Source of the DNA: Thermoleophilia bacterium
Lineage (GTDB): Bacteria > Actinomycetota > Thermoleophilia > Miltoncostaeales > Miltoncostaeaceae
Direction of reading: 5' to 3'
Assembly (NCBI GenBank): GCA_029861485.1
Contig: JAOTZF010000022.1
Location: 1 to 11,908, forward strand
Length of the DNA: 11,908 nucleotides
Part shown: piece after piece, positions 6,325 to 10,975 of the stretch
Position numbering within the stretch: position 1 is the stretch's first letter
How the letters are laid out: every line of letters begins with the position of its first letter
Program-made: the position numbers and the translations under genes
Notes under the pieces: model-generated
Seen by the model: only the letters and a program-made list of their open reading frames with translations
What the model was told of the DNA's origin: nothing
Database searches by the model: none

Positions 6325-7037
6325 TGGTCAGCGCGCCGCACTGGCCTCCCGTCAGCCGCATCATCTCGTGGTTGGTGACGGCCCTCGTCATAGGCTGGCT
6401 GATCGTCTACAACGTCTTGCGCTTCGCCGGCGGGGCGCCCTCCGAGGTGGCGAGCCAATCCTTCCTGGGCGGCATCGTGCTCGGGGTGATCGGCTTCGGC
6501 GTGGCGCTGTTCGTCTATCGCCAGCTGGCGCGAAGCGGCCGGCTGAAGGCCCGCGGCCCGGCCCTGGTTCCGGAGCCCGACCAACTCGCCGACGATCAGC
6601 GCAGCGCGCTGAAGATCGCGGGCCCGTTCGTGGCCGTGCTCGCCGCGGCCGGCGTGGGCATGGGGGTGTTCCTCGGTGCACAGTGGCTGCAGGACACGCC
6701 CGACGAGCGCGCAACGACCATGTTGATCCTCGCGCTCTGGAACCTGCTCATCGGGGCATGGCTGTCGGATGAGTACGTCCATATGCGCCGCCTCGAGGGC
6801 GAGGGCCTCGACGCCGTGGGTCTCGGCGCCCTGATCACCGCGGTGCTGGCGAGCGTGGGCCTGGCGCGCGACATGGCACCGCTCGGACAGGTCGCGCTGA
6901 TCGTCATCGCCTCTGTCGCGGCAGTTCTGGTGTACTTCGCCGTCTGGCGCCTGACCCGCCGCAGCCCCGCGCCGTGGCTGGCGATCGTATCGGTCGTCAT
7001 CGGCATCGCCGCGATCGTCCTGCCGCTCGTGTCCTAG
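6324..7037 (+). CDS. Seven-helix membrane protein of unknown function
   Basis: I do not recognise this family. From the GTG at 6324 the product has 237 residues and about seven hydrophobic segments (residues 12-34, 47-66, 97-121, 131-148, 164-181, 187-208, 217-236), with an Arg/Lys-rich loop near 67-77 that the positive-inside rule would place in the cytoplasm. No enzyme motif is visible; the most distinctive stretch is WLSDEYVHMRR (146-156) between helices four and five, with acidic and His residues. Earlier in-frame GTG codons exist (6222, 6258, 6264), so the true start is uncertain; 6324 is chosen because a possible promoter and leader ORF precede it and the protein then enters helix one quickly. 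A zinc-ribbon gene follows after 3 bases and is likely co-expressed. Confidence 0.7.
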   Translation: MVSAPHWPPVSRIISWLVTALVIGWLIVYNVLRFAGGAPSEVASQSFLGGIVLGVIGFGVALFVYRQLARSGRLKARGPALVPEPDQLADDQRSALKIAGPFVAVLAAAGVGMGVFLGAQWLQDTPDERATTMLILALWNLLIGAWLSDEYVHMRRLEGEGLDAVGLGALITAVLASVGLARDMAPLGQVALIVIASVAAVLVYFAVWRLTRRSPAPWLAIVSVVIGIAAIVLPLVS

Positions 7038-7040
7038 GGC

Positions 7041-7391
7041 ATGGCCGATTCCCGGGTGCGGCTCGTGTGCCCCCTCTGCGATGCCGTCGTGAGCGACGGT
7101 CCACCTCCGGCACCCGGCGCCTGCCCAGGTTGCGGCGCTCGCTTCGTCGGCGATGGCGAGTCTGCTCCGGCCGCCGTGGAGCAGGGGCTGTCCGAGCTAT
7201 CGGTCGACGGAGTCGGTGCGCAGGAGCTCGTAAACGCCCTTTTCACGGTCTCTCCCGAGCGCTGCCGGAAGCTCGGTGTGACGATTGCCTCTGACGAGCG
7301 GGAGGGCTTCTACCGTTGGTGGCTCTTCCTCGCGGCGGGGCGCGATGCGCGGGATCAGCTCGAGACGCTCCTGGCGGAGTCCTGTAAATAG
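7041..7391 (+). CDS. Small zinc-ribbon protein of unknown function
   Basis: The 116-residue product begins with a treble-clef or rubredoxin-like zinc ribbon: CPLC (Cys10, Cys13) and CPGC (Cys28, Cys31) separated by a Pro-rich turn. A short acidic linker follows, then a helical C-terminal part with REGFYRWWLFLAAGRD (residues 87-102), which is amphipathic and rich in aromatics. No catalytic motif is seen. The ATG is 3 bases after the stop of the seven-helix protein, so the pair probably forms one operon and may act together, for example as a cytoplasmic adaptor to the membrane protein; that is speculation. The gene is followed by a 247-base gene-free stretch. Confidence 0.72.
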   Translation: MADSRVRLVCPLCDAVVSDGPPPAPGACPGCGARFVGDGESAPAAVEQGLSELSVDGVGAQELVNALFTVSPERCRKLGVTIASDEREGFYRWWLFLAAGRDARDQLETLLAESCK

Positions 7392-7398
7392 CGCTTCT

Positions 7399-7459
7399 TG
7401 GGCACGGCGATGCGGGCCGGGCATGAGATAGGCGGAATTTGCGACAAACTCCGTGCCCA
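7399..7459. repeat. Perfect 9-base inverted repeat with 43-base loop
   Basis: TGGGCACGG (7399-7407) pairs fully with CCGTGCCCA (7451-7459). Just outside, GCGC occurs on both sides (7391-7394 and 7460-7463 as read), which would extend the stem past a four-base bulge. It could be an RNA stem or a protein-binding site. Confidence 0.5.
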
Positions 7460-7506
7460 GCGCCTCTCAGGACGGGCAAAGATCGCCTCCTAAGGGGTCG
7501 TTTTCA

Positions 7507-7519
7507 CGCTCAGCGAGCG
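7507..7519 (+). terminator. Short hairpin, possible weak terminator
   Basis: CGCTC and GAGCG form a 5-base stem around a 3-base loop, followed by GGTTTA. The T-tract is very short, so termination would be weak. It could instead be part of a larger fold with the flanking GGGGTC and GACCCC. Confidence 0.3.
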
Positions 7520-7565
7520 GGTTTATCGCATCGTGGACCCCCAGAGGCCGTGTCGTCAGGACCCG

Positions 7566-7595
7566 TTGTTAGCGTGGCTCGCGATCCGCTACACA
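7566..7595 (+). promoter_or_regulatory. Possible promoter of the HU gene
   Basis: TTGTTA (7566-7571) and TACACA (7590-7595), 18 bases apart, are weak matches to -35 and -10 boxes and would give a leader of about 37 bases. AGAGA at 7631-7635 is the likely ribosome binding site. Low confidence because the -10 lacks the final T. Confidence 0.3.
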
Positions 7596-7638
7596 GGCGG
7601 CCCAAGTCGGGCCGGCCGACGACGAAAGCGAGAGATTC

Positions 7639-7920
7639 ATGACCAAAGCGGAGTTCGTTGATGACGTCGCCGAACGGGCCGATCTGAGCCGAGCCGACGC
7701 CAAGCGGTCGGTCGAAGCGTTCCTCGAGGCGATCGAGGACGCGCTCAGCTCCGGCGAAGAGGTGCAGTTCGCCGGTTTCGGGAAGTTCTCGACCTCGGAT
7801 CGTCCGGCGCGCGAGGGTGTCAACCCGCGTGACCCCCGTGGGCCCAAGATTCAGATTCCGGCGCGGCGAGTGCCGAAGTTCAGCGCCGGCGCTGCGCTGA
7901 AGGGCGCAGTCGACCGCTAG
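7639..7920 (+). CDS. hup: HU-family nucleoid DNA-binding protein
   Basis: HU bends and compacts DNA as a dimer. The 93-residue product spans the canonical fold: two N-terminal helices (MTKAEFVDDVAE and onward, residues 1-38), the GFGKF turn (46-50), and the DNA-embracing beta arm with VNPRDPRG (61-68) that keeps the intercalating proline (Pro63) of the usual RNPxTG motif but has Val in place of the Arg. IPARRVPKFSAGAALK (73-88) closes the fold. It lacks the long Lys/Ala-rich tail of mycobacterial HupB. It has its own leader and a purine-rich ribosome site, unlike the leaderless genes around it, fitting a highly expressed monocistronic gene. The carrier gene begins 36 bases downstream with no terminator between. 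Confidence 0.94.
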   Translation: MTKAEFVDDVAERADLSRADAKRSVEAFLEAIEDALSSGEEVQFAGFGKFSTSDRPAREGVNPRDPRGPKIQIPARRVPKFSAGAALKGAVDR

Positions 7921-7956
7921 TCGACCTCGCGCGCGCCCGGCGCCGCGGCTGTCGCA

Positions 7957-8874
7957 ATGACAGCCACGGCGCTCGGGGCGCTTTTCATCATCCTGGTCGG
8001 CGTCGTCCTGCGACGGGCCGGGCTGCTACGTCAGGAGGACGGTCCGGCGCTCGTTCGGATCGTGCTCTACGCCGCGCTGCCGGCGCTGGTCTTCCTCATC
8101 CTGATTCGCGCGGATCTCGACGCGGAGCTGGCATTGGTGCCCGTCGCCGCGTGGCTGGTGCATGGGGTGATGCTCGCGACCTGTTTCGGGCTTGCTGCGC
8201 TCTGGAGCATGGACCGACCACTGACCGGCGCCTTCGTCACCTCCACGGCGGTAGGCAACACGGGCTTCTTCGGTCTGCCGCTGATCGCCGCGTCCGGTGC
8301 GGGGGTCTCGCTGCCGGCGGCGGTGATGTACGACGCCCTCGGTACCGGAATCATGACCTTCACCACCACCGTGGTGATCGCCAGCGCCTTCGGCGAGCGC
8401 GGCAGCGGCGCCGCCATCGACTGGGAGCGCCTTGGGCGCGCGCTGTCGTTGCCGCCGATGTGGGCCCTGGCCATCGGGATCGCAGTCAACCTGATGGGTG
8501 TCGACACGCTCCCGATGGCGATCGAGCGCCCGCTGGAGCTGCTGTCGGCGGCCGTGCTGCCACTGGTGATGCTCTACGCGGGTCTGATCATCGACGCTCG
8601 CGACCTGCGGCAGTTCTGGGCGGTCGTGACCGCCTCGGCCATCCTGCGACTTGGTATGGCGGCCCTCGTCGGCCTGGGCGTGGGCCTGGCGTTGGGGCTC
8701 CGCGATGAGCTGCTTCGGACCGTCGTGCTCATGGCCGCGATGCCCACTGCCATGATGTCGCTCGTCATCGGCAGCGAGTTCAAGGTGCGCTACGAGATGA
8801 TCGCCGGCGCCGTGTTGGTGACGACGCTGCTCTCGACGATGACACTGCCGTTGATTCGAAGCCTGCTGACGTGA
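7957..8874 (+). CDS. AEC-family transporter (auxin efflux carrier-like permease)
   Basis: The 305-residue product is hydrophobic throughout, with about ten membrane segments arranged as two five-helix halves around a central loop (about residues 145-160), as in the AEC/bile-acid-anion superfamily. The conserved crossover motif GNTGFFGLPL (100-109) is characteristic of the family, as is PLVMLYAGLIID (202-213) near the start of the second half. Bacterial members carry organic anions such as malate or malonate; the substrate here cannot be read from sequence. The ATG at 7957 lies 36 bases after the HU gene, without a clear ribosome site. The stop overlaps the pyrF start by four bases (GTGA), so the two are coupled although no shared pathway is obvious. 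Confidence 0.9.
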   Translation: MTATALGALFIILVGVVLRRAGLLRQEDGPALVRIVLYAALPALVFLILIRADLDAELALVPVAAWLVHGVMLATCFGLAALWSMDRPLTGAFVTSTAVGNTGFFGLPLIAASGAGVSLPAAVMYDALGTGIMTFTTTVVIASAFGERGSGAAIDWERLGRALSLPPMWALAIGIAVNLMGVDTLPMAIERPLELLSAAVLPLVMLYAGLIIDARDLRQFWAVVTASAILRLGMAALVGLGVGLALGLRDELLRTVVLMAAMPTAMMSLVIGSEFKVRYEMIAGAVLVTTLLSTMTLPLIRSLLT

Positions 8875-9680
8875 CCACCCATTTCGCCGATCGGCTCGCG
8901 ACCGCCGTCATGCGGCGCGAAAGCCAGATCGTGGTGGGCCTCGACCCCCACCCTCAAAGCGTCGCCGGCGGTTTGGCCGGCGCCGAGGACCTCTGTCGTC
9001 GCGTCATCGCCACGGTGGCGCCGGCAGCCGTTGCGGTGAAGATTCAGATCGCCTGCTTCGAGCGCTACGGGGCCGAGGGCTGGGCGGCATGGCAGCGGCT
9101 TGCCGCTTTCGCGGCCGATGCCGGCCTGCTGGTCATCGCCGACGCCAAACGGGGGGACATCGGACTCACCAGCCAGGCGTACGCGGCGGCCCTGCTCGAT
9201 GGCCCCGTCGATGCCCTGACGGTCAACCCGATGATGGGCGACGATGCGGTCGCGCCGTTCATTGCGCGTGCCGCACAGACCGGGCGTGGCGTCTTCGTGC
9301 TCGTGCGCACCTCGAACCCCGGCGCGGCTTTGTTGCAGGACGTCGAGCTGGCCGACGGCCGGCTCTGGCACCAGCTGCTCGCGGACGAGGTCTCTCGCTG
9401 GGGCGCTGAGCTGGTCGGCGAGAGCGGACTGTCATCGGTTGGAGCGGTGGTCGGAGCGACCGTGCCCGAGCATCTCGTCGACCTTCGCGCCCGTATGCCT
9501 CAACAGCCTCTGCTGCTTCCCGGTGCGGGTGCCCAAGGAGGGCGCCCCGAGGATCTCGCCGCAGCCTTCGCGAACCACCCGGCCGGCGGTCTCGTGACCG
9601 CCAGTCGATCGATCATGTTCGCCGACCGGCCCCAGGAGGCGGCCGAGGACCTGCGCTCTCGGGTCCAAGCGGTGCTCTAG
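8871..9680 (+). CDS. pyrF: Orotidine 5'-phosphate decarboxylase (type 2)
   Basis: This enzyme converts OMP to UMP and CO2, the last step of de novo pyrimidine synthesis. The 269-residue product is of the longer subfamily 2 type found in actinobacteria. Motifs in order: VVGLDP (21-26, Asp25 for ribose binding), AVKIQ (55-59, Lys57), the catalytic DAKRGDIG (91-98: Asp91, Lys93, Asp96), TVNPMMGDDAVAPF (117-130), LVRTSNPGA, GAVVGATVP, LLPGAGAQGG for phosphate binding, and ASRSIMFA near the C-terminus. It starts at the GTG inside the carrier gene's stop (GTGA overlap). It stands apart from other pyr genes in this window. It converges with the secreted-protein gene, the two stops being one base apart, with no terminator hairpin between. 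Confidence 0.96.
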   Translation: MTTHFADRLATAVMRRESQIVVGLDPHPQSVAGGLAGAEDLCRRVIATVAPAAVAVKIQIACFERYGAEGWAAWQRLAAFAADAGLLVIADAKRGDIGLTSQAYAAALLDGPVDALTVNPMMGDDAVAPFIARAAQTGRGVFVLVRTSNPGAALLQDVELADGRLWHQLLADEVSRWGAELVGESGLSSVGAVVGATVPEHLVDLRARMPQQPLLLPGAGAQGGRPEDLAAAFANHPAGGLVTASRSIMFADRPQEAAEDLRSRVQAVL

Positions 9681-9681
9681 G

Positions 9682-10194
9682 TCAGAACGTGACCCGAGCG
9701 GTGCAGCGTTCGCCTGTCTTGGGGTTGAGGGTGGTCGCGACGAAGCGGTCCTTGCCGCTGAGGTTGCGCACGAGCTTGCGTGCTTCGAATGATCCGCTGG
9801 GCGGCCTCGTGCGATAGGCCTTGCGCAGAACCGGGCGGCCGTTGCGCTTGACCGCGACGCCCCACCGTTGTCCGTTGCGGTTCTGATCCACCTCGAACTC
9901 CATCTCGATGCGGTTGCGGTCCTCGCCTTTGACCTTGATCTTCGCCCGGCTGGACCCGGTGCAGGCGCCCGCCTTGCGGATCTCGCGCCGCTTGGCTCGG
10001 CGATCCGATCGGTCCTCGCTCCGCGAGGTGCTCTCGTCGGACCGATCGGACGACCTGTCGTTCGATCGCTCTTCGGACCGGTCCGAAGAGCCGTCGTCCG
10101 AGCCGCTTGATGCCGCTGCCGTCCCACCGACCGCGAACAGGGCCCCGACAGCAAGACAGCTTCCGATGGTGATGAGAATCGGTGAGCGCTTCAT
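9682..10194 (-). CDS. Secreted Asp/Arg/Ser-rich protein with conserved C-terminal domain
   Basis: The 170-residue product starts with a classical signal peptide (residues 1-28, cleavage near TAAA-SS). A low-complexity linker (about 29-69) follows, built of repeated DRS/ERS units that alternate charges, then a basic patch (RRAKRREIRK, 65-74) and a folded C-terminal domain (about 77-170) predicted to be beta-rich: KIKVKG, IEMEFEVDQNRNG, WGVAVKRNGR, RTRPPSGSFEARK, and the final CTARVTF strand. Cys78 and Cys164 bracket the domain and could form a disulfide outside the cell. I recall similar C-terminal domains in actinobacterial secreted hypotheticals, with no known function. A strong ribosome site GGGAGG precedes the ATG, so it is not leaderless. 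No partner gene is evident. Confidence 0.82.
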   Translation of the reverse strand: MKRSPILITIGSCLAVGALFAVGGTAAASSGSDDGSSDRSEERSNDRSSDRSDESTSRSEDRSDRRAKRREIRKAGACTGSSRAKIKVKGEDRNRIEMEFEVDQNRNGQRWGVAVKRNGRPVLRKAYRTRPPSGSFEARKLVRNLSGKDRFVATTLNPKTGERCTARVTF

Positions 10195-10199
10195 GGTTG

Positions 10200-10205
10200 C
10201 CTCCC
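10200..10205 (-). promoter_or_regulatory. Strong ribosome binding site of the secreted Asp/Arg/Ser-rich protein
   Basis: GGGAGG on the minus strand lies 5 bases before the ATG at 10194. With the preceding CCTCTG it can fold as CCTC-TGG-GAGG, which might partly mask the site. Confidence 0.6.
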
Positions 10206-10209
10206 AGAG

Positions 10210-10230
10210 GATGCCGGCGGCGATGCCGGC
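10210..10230. repeat. Short direct repeat that can also fold as a hairpin
   Basis: GATGCCGGC occurs twice (10210-10218 and 10222-10230) with a 3-base spacer. Because GCCGGC is self-complementary, the two copies can pair as a 6-base stem (10213-10218 with 10225-10230) just upstream of the ribosome site of the secreted-protein gene. Confidence 0.45.
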
Positions 10231-10241
10231 TCGTTGCGACG

Positions 10242-10247
10242 ACGTTA
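10242..10247 (-). promoter_or_regulatory. Possible -10 box for the secreted Asp/Arg/Ser-rich protein gene
   Basis: TAACGT on the minus strand fits TAnnnT and would give a leader of roughly 40 bases that includes the GCCGGC hairpin. The region just upstream (about 10255-10310) is the most A/T-rich in the window, as expected near a promoter. TTGCCG lies 20 bases upstream, too far for a good -35 box. Confidence 0.3.
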
Positions 10248-10311
10248 GGCGTGTTCGGCTTTAGCTACGGCAAACGCAAAGGAAGACTCGGTAAACAAAG
10301 GCCAAAGCCGG

Positions 10312-10573
10312 TGGGGCGACTCAGCCTCGGGCGGGACCCGTCGTGCCGGCGGTCAGCTCCGCTACCTCACCGACGCGCACGGCACCGTGGCGGGCGGCAA
10401 CTACCCGTTCGTAGCTACGCTCGCCGACCCCCCTGGAGGTCACCTCGCTCGAGTTCCTCGCGGCCGACCACGACGTGTACGCGCTACGCCCTACGAACTC
10501 CGCTCAACCCGATGTGGGCTTCTACTCCGAAGACGCGGCGTTCTGCTACCCGGGTGGCGAGGGGCGGGTCTGA
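10312..10573 (+). pseudogene. 3' remnant of an unidentified gene with a frameshift at C6
   Basis: Two adjoining frames have codons with mostly G or C in the third position and read smoothly across one shift. The first gives QLRYLTDAHGTVAGGNYP then FVATLADP; at the six-C run (10428-10433) reading must move so that one C is skipped, giving LEVTSLEFLAADHDVYALRP and later VGFYSEDAAFCYPGGEGRV before TGA at 10571-10573. The second frame is closed by TAG just upstream of the run, so the frames only make sense together. The first frame is open back to a TAG at 10246 but has no start codon before 10387, so the 5' part appears lost. The stop lies 4 bases from the convergent ArsC-family stop, as expected for a real gene end. 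I do not recognise the family. Confidence 0.5.
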
Positions 10574-10577
10574 ACCC

Positions 10578-10934
10578 CTAGCCGGCGAGTACTTCACTCA
10601 GGAGCTCAGGAGGGCTGGCGATGATCGCCCGCTCTTCGATGAGGACGATCGGCCGCTGGAGCAGGCGGGGATGCTCGACGAGCAGCTCCACGATGGAGTC
10701 GGTCCGCTCCAGTCGCGCCGGGTCGATGCCCGGCTCTCGAAAGTGCGTTTCGCGCCTGACGAGGGTATCGGCGGGCTGGTCGAGCTTGGCGATGATTTCG
10801 TGGAGCTCGCATGCGCTTGGCGGGTCGTCGAGATAGCGCACGACCTCGTACGCGACGCCGGCTGCGTCGAGCAGCTCGCACGCCCCGCGACTCTTGCCGC
10901 AGCGAGGGTTGTGGTAGATGCGTGGAACCTGCAC
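10578..10934 (-). CDS. ArsC/Spx-family glutaredoxin-like protein (arsenate reductase-like)
   Basis: From the GTG at 10934 the product has 118 residues, the length of short ArsC proteins. It begins with the thioredoxin-like strand and catalytic loop IYHNPRCGKSR (residues 6-16, Cys12), keeps Arg60 (LVRRE) and Arg94 in QRPIVL, and ends with the helix SPPELLSEVL. Enzymes of this class reduce arsenate using glutathione or mycothiol with glutaredoxin. The third arginine of the E. coli plasmid enzyme (Arg107, in CRPSE) is Ser here, so arsenate reductase activity is uncertain; YfgD-like proteins of unknown role are an alternative. An in-frame ATG at 10967 would add 11 residues; the GTG places the fold at the usual start. 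No other ars genes are nearby. It is divergent from the S11 carboxypeptidase. Confidence 0.88.
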   Translation of the reverse strand: MQVPRIYHNPRCGKSRGACELLDAAGVAYEVVRYLDDPPSACELHEIIAKLDQPADTLVRRETHFREPGIDPARLERTDSIVELLVEHPRLLQRPIVLIEERAIIASPPELLSEVLAG

Positions 10935-10961
10935 CGGGGTCGCCGTAGCGGGTGCCGCCGG

Positions 10962-10967
10962 TAGCAT
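10962..10967 (+). promoter_or_regulatory. -10 box of leaderless promoter for the S11 carboxypeptidase
   Basis: TAGCAT ends 8 bases before the ATG at 10976, matching TAnnnT. No -35 box is recognisable. It lies in the 41-base gap shared with the divergent ArsC-family gene. Confidence 0.45.
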
Positions 10968-10975
10968 CGGCCCCC

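Larger units (their letters stand above)
7392..7638 (+). other. Gene-free, inverted-repeat-rich region upstream of HU
   Basis: No convincing ORF is found in these 247 bases. The stretch contains a perfect 9-base inverted repeat (TGGGCACGG at 7399-7407 with CCGTGCCCA at 7451-7459), a second 6-base pair (GGGGTC at 7494-7499 with GACCCC at 7536-7541) that encloses a tight hairpin CGCTC-AGC-GAGCG (7507-7519), and a promoter-like region near 7566-7595. It may hold the end of the upstream transcript, a structured 5' leader of the HU gene, or a small RNA. None of these can be chosen from sequence alone. Confidence 0.4.

Noticed and set aside
5579..6391. Minus-strand frame opposite rph, rdgB and the membrane protein start
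   Set aside because: It overlaps three plus-strand genes, has low-complexity composition and no recognisable motif.
7465..7480. CTCTCAGG-like string reminiscent of a glycine riboswitch
   Set aside because: The other conserved parts of that aptamer (the GCCGAAGG-type core and paired flanks) are not found, and HU is not an expected target.
10182..10964. Long plus-strand frame (260 codons) across the secreted-protein start and the ArsC gene
   Set aside because: It begins inside the minus-strand secreted-protein gene and runs antisense through the ArsC-family gene; its composition has no domain signal.
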